From Cristatella mucedo (lineage: Eukaryota; Bryozoa; Phylactolaemata; Cristatellidae): a stretch of 64,000 bases of DNA. How positions within the stretch are numbered: the first letter of the stretch is position 1; every line of letters begins with the position of its first letter. The position numbers and the translations under genes are program-made. Under the pieces are notes generated by a model. The model worked only from the letters and a program-made list of their open reading frames with translations, did no database searches and had not been told where the DNA came from. Of this stretch, positions 13,043 to 25,010 are shown in pieces. The DNA lies in contig WPIO01000074.1 in NCBI GenBank assembly GCA_009760855.2, forward strand, positions 1,616,001 through 1,680,000, given 5' to 3'.

Positions 13043-14830
13043 CTCTGTCTATAACTATGCTGAGATCTCATGATAGAAAAGCACAAGGCATAGGTTTCAG
13101 GTCTCAAGCGTCCAGTTCAAACTAGTTTCTGCACTAACGTCACTTGCTCAGCTAACTTTGCTAGTGATACTCATTTTAAGAGTGGACACAGGCCGACCTG
13201 GTGAGTTAAAACTCCTGACGGCAGTAATAACAAGCTTTCCACTACACATTGTCGTTGCGTACGTGCACTGTCTAAACAGGTTGAACGAAATACGTTGCAC
13301 TGTCTAAACATGCTCACAGGCAAGTATATACTACACATGAACACAGACGCATACAGGCACAAGGACACCCGTTTGGTCAACAAAATCAAGCATGCAAATA
13401 CACAGAATGAGCTGGATTTTCCATAAAACAGCCGTACTTCTGCAGCTGGTGGAACACTTGGTTTACATAGAATCGCCTACCATAGCCGGCCACAGAGTGA
13501 GGCGAATGAGGTTTATGCTCACGTGAAAAAGGATATTTTCCTGCGGCAATGGCCTGAATAACTGCTGTGTAACTCCGGTTATTGCTTGCCGGCCACCTGG
13601 GTATAGCCTTAGCATCTCGTAACAGCAACTTTGCAACTCCAAGCGGCAGGACTTCCAAAAGTGGTAAGATGCGCACACACGTCGTTGACACTAAGACGAG
13701 AAACAAAGGTTTTATACCAGCCTCCGTTATTGATGATTTTTCATTACTTTTTAAACCGACTCACATTCTACACAGGTAGTGCGTGGCACATGTTTGCATC
13801 AATGTGACTGCAAGCATAGCTGCGTGCACAATCTGGATTGTGTGAGAAACTGGAAACTAATTCAAACTTCAGTTGATGCACCTGCTAAAGTGATTAGCTT
13901 CAAAAGGAAGCAGCTCTCACAAAATTAATGGACTGCAACCCAATATCAATCCATGCCTGATGCATGCCCTCGCTAGGTAGATGTAGTCTCGCTGGACCAC
14001 TGTTTAGTTGGCGCATTTTGTCGGCATTCAATAGCAAGACCCGTAAGCACTAGTTAGCATAAGCAGTTTGGACAGATTCAGATTCAATGTCCAATTTATT
14101 GAAAGCCTAATTTCAACTAGCCAGATCATTTTGACAGCGTCCTTTCAGCTGGCCAGACTCTGGCAGCAGTAAATGGCCATTCAAATATTGATTGGTCGCC
14201 TACACGATAAGCTTATAAAATCCCCAGACACTGCATAGAAATAAACACACGGTTCTCAAGTAACAAAATTGTCCAACAGTTATGATAATCATTCTCCATG
14301 AAGCTAAGTTGCGCTACTACCTCCTTGTTGCAACAGGGACAGAGGTGGTGCTTTAAATTCTCACAACTGCTACAAGTGGCCTCTAGCTAAACCGTCATCC
14401 ACTTACTTTCAAATAATTGTCCTATTTGCTCAGCTTATCATGAGTCGCGGTTGGAAGGGAAGGGAGTTTTTTGAGAAGATGTAAAGAAGGTCAATGCATT
14501 TCACTATGGTAAGTAGTCCAGTGACCACTAACAACCGTACACACCGGTAGCTGTGCACAAGCTACTCATCACTGCGACCACACCCACCGCACGTGGGCAG
14601 AGATGCCAATACTAAGATTTAACAGTGCTCTCTATTTACATTTCCATTTTTGTAGCTCCATCTTGACGAAGAAGCTGCATGGACTTCGAGGACAAACAAT
14701 GAGCAGAGTAGTAGTTGACAGTGTTGCAATTGCAGATCACTGCCGAGAACCTACCTTAACGTGCCCCACGCCACCACTTAGCTACCGACACGTACACAAT
14801 GGTAGACACAGAATCAGGTCTACGCACTCA
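13043..14830. other. No gene recognised
   Basis: A 106-codon minus frame at 13386-13706 and a 107-codon plus frame at 14603-14926 have no recognisable domain. The latter runs into an L2 tail, so neither is called. Confidence 0.35.
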
Positions 14831-14834
14831 TGCA

Positions 14835-15465
14835 AAATAATAATAGTAATAATGCATTTTTTACAGCACCCTCGGAGAATCCACTCGCCTTTTACACAGT
14901 TTACATTTGCTGCAAAGGAAGCATGATCCAAACGGTTGGCGGTAGCTTGCTCAGCGACAGCAACCCTAACATGATTACAGGTGAGGTGATATGCACAAGA
15001 TCACGATGCTTATAGAATTAATGGCAGCATGCTAAGTAAGTGCACACAAGACAAATCGCATGGACCCACTAAATACTGTGATAGAAAGATGCGTTTTCAC
15101 CTTCTATTTTAATGCGTTCGAGTCAGGTAATGTTGTGCCACCTGTCGGAAGTGAGTCCGAGGCTTCGTGAGTGTTTGAACTAAAGGCACAGTGTCCAAGG
15201 GATTTGAGGTTCGTAAGAGCTACCGGTAAACGATTGAATTCGGAAAATCTGGTGGTGCTACTGGTGGGACGTCTGGTGAGAAAGTAGAACTGATAAGTAA
15301 GCTGAAGCCATAGAATGAAGGGATGTAAGCTTGAGTGACCAATACCTGAAGTCGATGCTCGGCTTGTCTGGGTGCCAGTGCTGGTTGGTAAGAAGCTGTG
15401 TGATTTATCCACGATGATGCTCGGGACTGACAAGCGTAGCTGCAGTAGCAGCAAAGGACTGCGCT
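14835..15465 (-). repeat. L2-like LINE, 5'-truncated, minus strand
   Basis: Reading the minus strand, the 3' end at about 14835 has an ATT-type tail (AATAATAGTAATAATG in plus orientation). Next come the family 3' UTR and then the C-terminal end of the reverse-transcriptase ORF at about 15104-15454. Weak family motifs are visible there (YQFYFLTRRP, TRFSEFNRLP). The frame has decayed and the RT core is absent. Confidence 0.75.
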
Positions 15466-15502
15466 GAGGCCAGAGAGGCTCTAGATTTTATGGTTGCCGC
15501 AA

Positions 15503-15910
15503 ACACAGCTAATATCAATAGAAATGGTCATGCAGTCAGAACAGGAGTCAGACCCGGGCCAGATGAAGCCATTGCTGGCTGCTGGTGCTAGCCGGCTGCT
15601 TAACGCTGTTGAACGGCTTCTTCAGTTGATTTGGAAAACGTTCTACTTGGTACAGGGCGGCTTGAGCCGAGATGGTGTGGACTAGGTAGGTGGCCACCTT
15701 TCACGACCTCGGTCCGAGGTCATTTGCTCGAATCCTGCGGCTGGCAATTGCTTTATTGCAGAGCTGCGATCGGTGGTGAAGAGACATGGCATGATACAAA
15801 ATCCAATCGTGTGCTTCTACCTCAAACAATATACTTGCTATTTTTTTAACAACCTCGTTTGCAGAGCGACAGAAGAGCCTGTGCAGCTATGACCGTGCAT
15901 GCGGTGATAA
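15503..15910. repeat. Duplicated module, copy 2
   Basis: Counterpart of 1-410. Here the module is complete: unclassified flank, plus SINE1, minus SINE1. It directly follows an L2 fragment, and the flank and both SINEs were copied together. Confidence 0.85.
15650..15832 (+). repeat. SINE1, plus strand (module copy 2)
   Basis: A-box-like GATGGTGTGGACTAGGTAGG, a TTTCACGACCTCGGTCCGAG hairpin region, B-box-like TGCTCGAATCC and the GGCAATTGCTTTATTGC body signature occur in order. It is the counterpart of 165-335. Confidence 0.75.
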
Positions 15911-16008
15911 AGAGTCACTCATCTCTCACCGCAGGAATCGAACCAACGACCTCGGGACCGAGGTCGTGAAAAGCGATCACTTTAACTGGTCTGTCATCAC
16001 GGCTAACT
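15842..16008 (-). repeat. SINE1, near full length, minus strand
   Basis: In reverse complement the order is A-box region, anticodon-like loop CTTTTCA, a perfect hairpin, GGTTCGATTCCTGCGGTGAG B-box region, body, and a tail ending near TTAACA. The hairpin arms at 15946-15955 and 15958-15967 are perfectly complementary over 10 bases. Confidence 0.8.
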
Positions 16009-16011
16009 ATG

Positions 16012-17125
16012 CACCACAGAGAACGAGAAGCGGTTCTAGGTGGTGGGGCAGTCACCACAGCTTGTGGCATGGAAGCTGCACAGCAGGATGTCTGTATGCG
16101 ATGTGCCAAAGTCGGCTGAAGGAGAGAAGATATCATTGCACGAGGATATCCTAGAGTGTGCACTTTAATTCATTCTATGTCCTAGAGCTATAATTACTCC
16201 ATGCAATTTCACATGGATGCTAGTCTCGTCCTACTCAGCTCCATTGCCCGACCCATGCTGTAACAATTTCTCTCTTCGCTGCGTGCCTTGTCCACCAGAT
16301 TCACCAGATCTTTCTTGGTGATTTTCTCCTGTTCTTCAGTAGCACCACTGTCTTCTTTTGATACAAATTACACAGGTCTCATTTATGGCATTGCATTGAG
16401 CTGACTGCAACAAGTATCACTGCATCCCTTCAACTGTATCACATCAAATATCACTGCCGACAACCACCTACCTTAGCCAACTTGTACATCCGTTAACTGT
16501 GCAGGCAGTAATGCCCATAGCAAATCTCTTAGTCTGGCTAAGACCCATGATACCTACAACTACAATATTTACTTTGCGTGTAAAAATATTGACTAATGGC
16601 AACAGCTAACGGCACTTAGTGGGATTGGTTCGAACGAAAACAAGTGTGCCTGCTATTTGCCTCACTAGGTAAGGAAGCATAGCACGACATAGTCAGGCAC
16701 GAGGGCCAGACGCAAAAAGTACTCCTCACCTCTGCTTATCCTTGCAAATGCAAAGCTAATCAACAGTTTGACACTCCTCAATGACGGCAAACTCGAGGCA
16801 CCTGAAAGAATGGCACGATGTCTTAAGCATCAAATAAGCAGTGGCGAACGATATCGCTTTGCAGCCCTTGACTTCAAAATCTCACACCCTGCAGACTGGT
16901 TTAGAATGAAGACAGCTGATTTTACGTAGCAGCCGTACGGCCCTTCGGGGTCGGGTTACCGAGAACGAGGTGAACGGGCTGTGCGATTTAAAACTTCCAC
17001 AGCAATTTAAAGCATACTCAAATAAGTACATGGAAATTAGGCCCATCGGATATCAAAGTTACGCAGGTGCAACAGCTATTGGCTCAAGAAAGTGTTAGAA
17101 GCATATCCGTCACGAGCACGTGTGT
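16012..17125. other. No gene; includes duplicate of 10600-10870 at 16790-17060
   Basis: The only structure seen is the block starting near AATAAGCAGTGGCGAACGAT, which aligns with the 10.6 kb site. Confidence 0.4.
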
Positions 17126-17129
17126 AGAA

Positions 17130-18010
17130 ATAGTGTTATTTGTAATATTATTATTAATAATGATAATGCACTTGATAAAGTGCCCTCAGAGAACTCAATC
17201 TCTCTTTCGGCGCTTTACATTTGCTGCAAAAGGAGCCGTGATTGAATGGCGAGTAATATCATGCTTGATGAACAACATAGATAACATGGTTATGGATGAC
17301 ATGCACAGGGTCAGCATGCAAATGTGATTAGTGGCAGCATGCACAGTGTCAGCACACATAAGCACATCAAAGATGAATCACAGGGGACCCACTAAAGGCT
17401 GTCCTAAATATGTGTAGTTTTAAGTTCTTTTTAAATGTGGTCAAGTCAGGGTATGTTCTGACGTAAGTCGGGAGAGATTTCCAGGCTTTGGGAGCATACG
17501 AACTAAATGCACGTTCTCTGAAGCATTTAAGGTTTGTACGAGGTATTTTTGACTGTCGGATTCCGAAAAGCGGGTGGTACGGTGCTTGGCCTGGTGGGTG
17601 AGTAGATCTGAGAGATAGGCCTGAGCCAAAGAATGACGTGACCTAAGAGAGAGTGACAAAACCTTGATATCGATCCTTTGCTAGGCTGGTAGCCAGTGCA
17701 GGTAGGCGAAAAGTGATGTGACGTGGCAACTGCGCCGCTCACGACAGACAAGCCTAGCTGCAGAGTTTTGCATCAGCTGCAATCGCCTGAACGCACATGC
17801 TGGTAGGCCAGCAAGCAGGGAGTTACAGACGTCGAGACGGGATGTCACAAATGCATTGACCAACTTAGACGTGGTATTCTTATCTAAACAAGCCAGAATT
17901 TGAGCAATGTTATGTAGCTGAAAGTAGGCAGACTTGATTGTGGAGCTGTTTTGTCCAAGGCTGCTATGAATGTTGTCAAAAGTAACATTATTTAATGGAG
18001 AGAAGCCTCT
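17130..18010 (-). repeat. L2-like LINE, 5'-truncated, with RT C-terminal region
   Basis: The minus strand ends at an ATT-type tail at about 17140-17165. Upstream are the 3' UTR and then the conserved C-terminal segment of an L2/CR1 reverse-transcriptase ORF at 17681-18000. That segment shows IKSAYFQLHNIAQI, AFVTSRLDVCNSLLAGLP, LQLMQNSAARLV and a final LHWLPA. The frame is open through this block and broken after it. The catalytic YADD region and endonuclease are missing, so the copy is dead. Confidence 0.9.
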
Positions 18011-18163
18011 CCCAAGCGTGAACACACAACTGCAGATAAATGGCCATATGCAGGCTTTCACATTCACATCTCCAATTCCATGAGAACACAACCGTGCCCA
18101 CTTTGGCGTAGACGACTGACTGCACACGTGAGTGAGCATGCGACTGCAGGTGCGCAGACGCGT

Positions 18164-18195
18164 GCTCGAGCAGTCATGAGTGCGACTGCTCGAGC
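18164..18195. repeat. 12-bp perfect inverted repeat, 8-base loop
   Basis: GCTCGAGCAGTC (18164-18175) and GACTGCTCGAGC (18184-18195) are exact reverse complements. The sequence around them repeats GCGACTG-like words irregularly. The role is unknown. Confidence 0.85.
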
Positions 18196-18199
18196 CACT

Positions 18200-19680
18200 G
18201 TTCACGCGACTGAGCACGCAACTGTGGGCAACAGTCAAGAAAGCACACACGGGTTGGGGCACAACAACCTGTGCGAGCAAGCACTAACGAAGGGAAGAGC
18301 TAGCGATAACTACAGATCAGGAGAACTCGCAAAGCAAGCATCTGGTTAGTCAGGCGTTTTCTGCCCTAGCAGCCAAACTCGCAATCAGGACGGGAGCTGT
18401 GCACGTAGGGGGGGGGGAATATGATGAAACCTAGGCTGCCCGTCCAGCCGGTGGCTTCCTATGCTTCTGACCGTGGCAGGAAATGCGACACCCGATCTTT
18501 GGCACCTGACCTTTGCACGCATGCACACACGAAGCAGTGTGAAAGTGTCATGCGAGCCTACCCTCACCAGTGGTAGCTGTGGTCCATCTAGCATTTTCAC
18601 TAGGCTGCATGTGAAATGCTGATGGCAGACAGGCGGCTGGTAATCCCTAGCGACTGGCAGTCGACGGGCAGCCATCAACGTGCTGCCAGATCCACACACC
18701 GACAGCAAAGCTGGCTGAAACAACAAAATCTATGACAGACTGGTGAAACTGGTGTTCTCAAAAGCCAAACAAGGTGCTTGACGAAAAAATTTTAAGTCCC
18801 GGACGGCTTTAACAGTTTGAGGGCTTCTCAGCTAACTGCAGGACTTCCCTTAAATAGAGGTGCTCCTTATTAACCCTGAGAAAAAATTCGGATTGCATTG
18901 AGATACAAAAATAGAAATCAATCGCTTTTAAGGATTCAGGCGTCGTGAGAAAGGATGTTTGAAGTTTCTCTCGACAACTGCTATCGCACGCGGTACCACC
19001 ACTGGTTTTCGAGTGGTTTTGAATATTAATTGTGAGCAAAACTTCATATTCATGTATATACAGCACCCTATAAAAATGTAATCTCCTCTTACATTCTTTG
19101 CACCTGCCACTGGGCATGTGCCTACCAGCTTGGTAAAAACAAAATGCAACCGATTAAGTAAGCCTTTTGCAGAACCAGGGCGACAGCAGTCTTCTAGGTC
19201 TGACCATGGCTGTATTAGCTGACCGACCGAGTTCTGCCAACTGTCACACTCCTTAGTGGATGTCTATGATGAGCACTCAAACTTAATGGATCAACACTTA
19301 CCCGTCATTTCCTTGATAACGGGCCTTAATGTGACTACCCCAAGCAATGATGCAACAGCTACGTTCTGTTAAACGAGGCCGCACACCAGCAGCAGAGCAG
19401 TCTTGTGCAGATCCGGCGTAAACACATCGAACTCAACATATATTCTCCTTTTCTCTGGCTGAATATTTAAGAAAATTAAGACCTAACACTTGTGAGCTTG
19501 ACGTGAATGTAAGCAGAGTAAATTAAATATAAATCTGAAGTTGCCAGCTCAAATTAGACCCAGCCATAGAGTGCTTGTGCAGTTCCCTTGCACAAGATGC
19601 TCTATCGTAATGATGGACACTCGTGCTGACCCAATGACTGGTTTCGCCTGAAGCAATAGACAAGGTTGCATGAGCTTGCA
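18200..19680. other. No gene recognised
   Basis: Frames of about 70-113 codons on the minus strand at 18385-19149 have no recognisable motif. No repeat is shared with the rest of the window. Confidence 0.35.
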
Positions 19681-19684
19681 CTCT

Positions 19685-19790
19685 TCAGCATCGTGTTCCC
19701 AAGGCACACGTGAAGCGCCTGAGTATTGATTAGGTTCTCTTAGGGCGCTATACAAATGAACTATATGTTTTATATTTAACGGCCCAGCCA
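19685..19790 (+). repeat. SINE2 3' part
   Basis: GTGAAGCGCCTGAGTATTGA, then TTAGGGCGCTATACAAATGA and a TATATTTA-rich end match the 3' half of the SINE2 copies at 31495 and 47206. The tRNA-like head is not recognisable. Confidence 0.7.
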
Positions 19791-20700
19791 CATGCAAAGT
19801 ATCTACAGCCCGCACTCTCAATGGATCCTGCAAAGTCACGTCAGCTCTTGCGGACCCAGCACCTTGCACGATACATGCAGCTTCCATTATCTATGCAACG
19901 TCTACTGTCCATGCAGAGTTAACCATATTCGCGACATGACTTTGTCCGATCCTCTTCGAGCATTCACTGCAACACGCTCCGACTTTGCGGCATGCATTCC
20001 CCTAAGCAAACAACCATACCTCCGCAGTACGCACTTTCGTTACAACATGCACATGCACATTTCGTGCAGCTGTCCATACTACAATTACACACTCACGAGC
20101 AACTCCGTATTCATGAAGGAGAATCGAACCGCAAGAGAGCACAAGTGCCTGCTTCCTGCACGCTTTAAGCATGTGCGATCATAGCACATACAAGTTTGTC
20201 AGCTGAGCCATCGGATTTCAGCAGCGCGTGGAATAGTTCCTATACGATACAAAGGCCCTTCATTGAAAGCCTCAGAGTTGGATTGAGGAATGTCAACATT
20301 CCGGTTTAAAGGAATAGTACCTGATATTAAGATCTTGAATAGTAGCTGTGAAACTTAGTCACGGTTGTAAGCAGCCTGAGGTATGCCTTGGGGATGCCTA
20401 ACATGCCTAACCAAATCTTAGCACCTCCTAGCAGCAACACCTCCAAGCCTTTCGATTCAAATGCAGATGGTAGCAACTATACTAAGAAACCAGCAATTTA
20501 TGCTTCATTGGTTATTAAACGATAGGCACTACTGCATTACAAGACAGTGTGTATCGGAGACGTTTGACCATGTCACACAGCAGTCAAAGATACATGCAAG
20601 CGCTGAAGCGTGCACATTTAGGAACCAGCATTCCTGTTGCAGAACGAAAATGAATAAAAGACAACTGTGTTAATCCAATGAGATCGGGAAGCAATCAATT
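19791..20700. other. No gene recognised
   Basis: A 130-codon frame at 19792-20184 starts inside the SINE2 end and has no domain, so it is not called. Confidence 0.35.
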
Positions 20701-20705
20701 TTTTA

Positions 20706-20985
20706 AAAATGATAATAATAATAATGCACTTGATAAAGTGCCCTCAGAGAACTCAATCTTCTTCGAGGCGCTTTAAATTTGCTGCAATGGAAAGCGCGAT
20801 TGAATCGTGAGTGTTCTCATGCTTGATAAACATTAATAACTGGTTAGGGGTGACATGCACAGGGTCAGCATGCAAATGTGGTTAGTGGCAGTGTGCACAG
20901 TGTCAGTACGCGTAAGCACATGAAGGACAAATTACAGGGACCCACTAAATGCTGTCCTAAATAGGTGTTTTTATAATTACATCTG
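20706..20985 (-). repeat. L2-like LINE 3' UTR, minus strand
   Basis: Reads from the ATT tail (GATAATAATAATAATGCACT in plus orientation) through the stem-loop and 3' UTR. It ends at the conserved CCCACTAAATGCTGTCCTAA block just before the coding end. No RT remains. Confidence 0.9.
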
Positions 20986-20989
20986 GTAT

Positions 20990-22170
20990 CACTTACAGTT
21001 CTACTGTGCAAGTGCATAGGGCATATAAGCCTTACAGTTGGGCAGGATATGGTACCGATATATTGCATGCATGCCCAATCACTCCATCTTAATGAATGTA
21101 GTACTCACTGCAGCTGCAGAGATGGATTCAGAAGAAGGGTGTCAACGGCTTTGAGAGCAACAATCGGCGGAGCGTCACATCATGTGTCAAAAAGAACGCC
21201 AGATAAGCCAAAGTGGCCCATTCAGATTCCGGTATCTTAGCATTCAAGTATTGATGATCTTGAAATAAAATAAAAGCTGATGAGAATGCAGATTTTCTAT
21301 TAAGATTGCGCATCTAGTTTGGATTGACTTCATACAATCTTATAAAAGCGTATAACCGTATATGACCGTCTTACCTTAGTGTGTTGTTCTCGGCGCTGAT
21401 CGCGGCTTCGAAAAAAGTTAGCTCTTCAAACAGCCGGCTACAGTGATTTTCATCGTGGAACCGTTGCGATGGTGTGGTTTATGCACGTACTGAGCCCATT
21501 TCACAGCCTACACCAAGTATGATTAAATGCAACATCTTACACCGCTGTGCTAAAGCGATAAAATCGAACCGCCACAACAGCCGGAAGCGACTGCTGCCGT
21601 CCTTGGCATCTAACCGCTCGGGGATTCTCTTTCATCTCCAGTCGCGGGCTGGCCCGCGCGGGCTGTTAGCCCATTTGCCTCATCTTAAGATAGAAGAACG
21701 ATATCTGTATGGGTATTGCTTAGATTATTTCACTAGCTAGTGTCAGCAACTTAAGGTGATATCTCTATAGAGTGGCTCTTTCGTAAGGGTCAATGCTTGC
21801 AAAAGTGCTATTGACTATTGCCCGAAGCGGCCTAACGATTTGGGCAGCTAGGCAGCAGCCACACTAGGTCGATATGGGTTTCCCGGTACAGAGCGGTGTA
21901 CAAGTTTAGCCAATAGTGTTCCCTGCGATCCATGATGTAGAAATGCGAACAGCTGGAGGGTTGTTGCTGTCGGAATCTCGACACTAAGTTCATAGATTGG
22001 GGAAGAAGATCGTTTTGACGGCCGCGAAGCAACAGGTTGATTCGAGAACATGATAGTCTTGCACTGGTAGCATGCTATCTGCTACTTCAAGAATGAATGC
22101 GGAGGTTTACCAGTGGCAATCATTAACCCCTGTATTTATAAATTAAAAACTTGGCTACTTCGACCGGACC
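20990..22170. other. No gene recognised
   Basis: Only short frames. A G/C-rich inverted stretch around 21640-21680 (GGGCTGGCCCGCGCGGGCTG) is the one visible structure. Confidence 0.35.
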
Positions 22171-22174
22171 AAGC

Positions 22175-22295
22175 AAGGAGCACTATAAAGCCGCTTAGGC
22201 TGTGAGTACGCTATACAAAACTCTCCTGCGTAACACCCACATGGTCTTTATGACTTTGTGGAGTTACTGCCGGAGTTACATTACATTACATTACA
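22175..22295 (+). repeat. LINE-B 3' end with (ACATT)n tail
   Basis: The block from AGCCGCTTAGGCTGTGAGTA through CTTTGTGGAGTTACTGCCGG is the reverse complement of blocks at 24815, 35082, 42630 and 53117. It ends here in four copies of a TTACA pentamer (22276-22295), as expected for a LINE 3' tail. At 42.6 kb the same block is the 3' UTR of a reverse-transcriptase-bearing LINE. Confidence 0.8.
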
Positions 22296-22299
22296 TAAT

Positions 22300-22900
22300 C
22301 TCTGACATCTGCACAGAAATACCTACTAAACAAGAAAAAACCCTTCAGCCATCTGAAATTTTGACGTATAGGTGCGGTTGCAGTAGTCAACGATTGCAAT
22401 CGAGAGAAACAGGGCAATCTATTGGGTGCCTTAATGCTTACTGATTTGATTGCTGAATAAAGACAAAATTGAGCTAATAGTCCAGATTGGTAAAACAGCT
22501 GTTTGGTGAACTTTTTGAGCCAGTGAATGACCCTGCGGAATAAGGTATGCTCTAAAAGAATGTTTAGCAATGGTATTGGTAATCATCTAATAGCTAGCCT
22601 GATAAATACTAAGATAGACAACTCTTATACAGCTGATTATCAAAATGCAATGACAATTTTGTCATTTAGATCATAGTCTTTCAGGGTTCAGTCGATAGAT
22701 AGGTCTTTGAACTTAAAGAGTCCCTCTATATTTCTATAACTCTCTACGTGAATGTCTTCCAGCCCGTACAAGAATATACTTATTTCTCACGTCAATCTGC
22801 ATTGCAGGATTCCCTAACATGCTCCAAACTGCTACAGTTAAGACCAATTCTGCCTGACCTGCTGACGCTCATTAAAGAGAATCTCGTCGACTGCCCGCCG
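22300..22900. other. No gene recognised
   Basis: Left flank of the large duplicated unit. Nothing here matches the rest of the window. Confidence 0.35.
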
Positions 22901-23164
22901 TTAAAATGGAGATAACTTTGATCTATTCTCTTCTAGTTTCTTGACGTTTTCATTAACTTACACCAAGGAACTAGTCTTACCATCAGGTTGCTTGTCTCGG
23001 GTCATTGCTCTGTGCACCGTGCCCAACCTCAATCTTCGCAGACCATGCCTTCAACTCATATGCAACTAAAACCTAATACTTTCAGCACTCCCCGCCCACG
23101 TAAAAAGGAAAGCCCATGTAGAGTTTTAAGTACTATTTTTACATTTTCTTGTATAATTTATGCA

Positions 23165-23245
23165 CGTATTTAGTTATATTTATTAGTTTATGTTAATATT
23201 ATATAATACTTAAATTTAAATATTACCATTGTTAAATTTACGTTC
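23165..23245. other. A/T-rich segment in unit A
   Basis: TATTTA/TTTAAATTT-rich stretch. Its counterpart in unit B is about 33240-33365, so the composition predates the duplication. Confidence 0.7.
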
Positions 23246-23519
23246 AAGCTGCTGTCGTCGCCCGTCGGCGGAGTGTCGTTTAAGAAGCTCACGTGCTTAA
23301 TACAAATTACCGAGTAACAGAGTCGTAAGCTACGTACGAACAACGTGCTTCTTGTCTAGCCGCTGCGAGCGACGGCCGCGACTCCTAAACGTCTCAGCTG
23401 GAGTTGCAGCTGAAATTTACGGTTTTCAGTAAGTTACAATAGGCGAGAATCAAATGGATGCTCTATAAAGCGACATAATTCAGTTTCAAAACATCTGGCT
23501 CTTCGTCGGAGTTACAAAG

Positions 23520-24063
23520 TCAGGCGCCGTAGGTGTAAAAGTACCTCAATATTTGTTCTACAGAGTGCGTCGTAAAAAAGCTCGCATTCAGTAGAGTTAA
23601 TGTGCTGCAAGAATATTTCAGAGACACGACAGATTGCAGTATATGATAATAATTGAAGCACCTTGCAACTAAAATGCTCACACTGTCGGCAGTTTGGTGC
23701 AATACCGAGCTAGGGCTGCTGCTCAGCAGATAGCAAGTCAAGGCGTGATTCGTAAAGGCAGTTGTGGTCAGGTGGTCTTCTCCTGCCTCCGGATGGCGTT
23801 GTTGGTGTGACGTTGCCCTGCACCTTTCAAAGCCACTAATGAAAATCAGCGAAAGCTTAAGTCAGAGGGACAATTTTCCGCACCACTGCCTCGCAGCTGC
23901 TGTCGCGTGTCGTACTGCAATTTCCTAAGACTTCAGAAAAAATGTCATAAAAGGCGAATTTGTATGGACTACGGTTGCAGTCGAGGCTAAATAAATTGCA
24001 TTGCCGAGGTCGAATTTGAGCTCTTGACGCACTGAATTTTTTAATTTCATGAAGCTCATTCAA
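23520..24063 (-). pseudogene. Paired minus-strand ORFs conserved in unit B
   Basis: Two open frames (24063-23857 and 23741-23520, in different frames) have homologous open frames in unit B (34176-33808 and 33950-33660) with the same frame relation. Shared peptide blocks include FYDIFSE, KIVPLT, SVSILVARCFN and VVSLKYSCS. Between the two A frames there are stops that are absent from the 122-codon B frame. This could be an old coding region broken in A, or chance openness kept by moderate similarity. No family recognised. Confidence 0.25.
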
Positions 24064-24439
24064 GCCTCATGTTTCTTTAGCGGCCGGTGAGAATTTGTGC
24101 CATCGGCACGTTAACGAAGGGTACCGAATTGCTTCCGGGCGACTCAACCCTGTGAACTTGGCCGCCATGTGAGCGCAGGTTACATCCGGACCGTGTCCCC
24201 CAGCAGCACATAAAATCAGAGGTAGTTAAATTCAATGAAGACTCATATGTAGAGAAGCAAGAGCCCTACCACCCTCCACTCCCGCTTAAAGAGGGCTCTC
24301 TGAAATCGGCGTTAGCAGAAACTTCCCTTACGATTTACGAGGTAAGACTTGGTTCCTCCAGTTTCCTTGAGTTTAGTTACGAAGTGGAACTGAAGTGCGA
24401 CCATGTTTCAAAAAAATGGCGAACAAACACATTTATTTA

Positions 24440-24575
24440 TCATATCATTTATTTGCTCCATGTGATATGCCCTACGTGTGCTTATGCGTGCTGACGGTGT
24501 GCATGCTGCCGCTAAACATAGTTGCGTACTGACGCTGTGCATGCAACCTCTATGTTTGGCTTTTGTTGTCATTGT
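24440..24575 (+). repeat. L2-like LINE 3' UTR fragment
   Basis: TGCTTATGCGTGCTGACGGT and the following CATGCTGCCGCTAA block match the L2 3' UTR. The stem-loop and tail are missing. I see no counterpart at the corresponding point of unit B. Confidence 0.6.
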
Positions 24576-24804
24576 GTTGTCACGCATCGTGTTGCGATAA
24601 GCCTAGGTTGTGTAGTCGAATAGCGCTTCGGTGCTCAGCCATGACATTCTGACTGGCTCTTGACGGGGCACAGCGGGCCGGAATCGCCGATGATGCGACG
24701 AAGCCCACCTGAGGCTGGCATGACAGGTCGAACGAGCGGTGTACGTCTTGGACCGTGTACGTCTCAGCCGAGGACGCATCAGTTCGTATCAGCTTTCTAT
24801 TTGT

Positions 24805-25010
24805 AATTCAATGTATCTCCGTGTGTAACTCCACAAAGACAATGTGGGTGTTACGCAGGAGAGTTTTTACAGCGAACTCAGTATAAGCCCACTCGCAGCC
24901 TAAGCTGCGTTTGTTACGCATTTGGTAGCCAACATGCTTCCAACAAAGAGGAAATTGGAAAGCACAGTAGTGTCAGGAGAGCAGGTGAGGTACGGAGTAG
25001 CATGGAAGTG
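24805..25010 (-). repeat. LINE-B 3' UTR fragment, minus strand (unit A)
   Basis: TAACTCCACAAAGACAATGT, GTTACGCAGGAGAG and AGCCCACTCGCAGCCTAAGC are in the same order as in LINE-B at 42.6 kb. It is also present in unit B (35078-35300), so insertion predates the duplication. Confidence 0.75.

Noticed and set aside
17681-18280. 199-codon minus frame read as one protein
   Set aside because: Only its C-terminal half (17681-18000) is L2 reverse-transcriptase sequence. The N-terminal half is unrelated repeat-like DNA that happens to be open.
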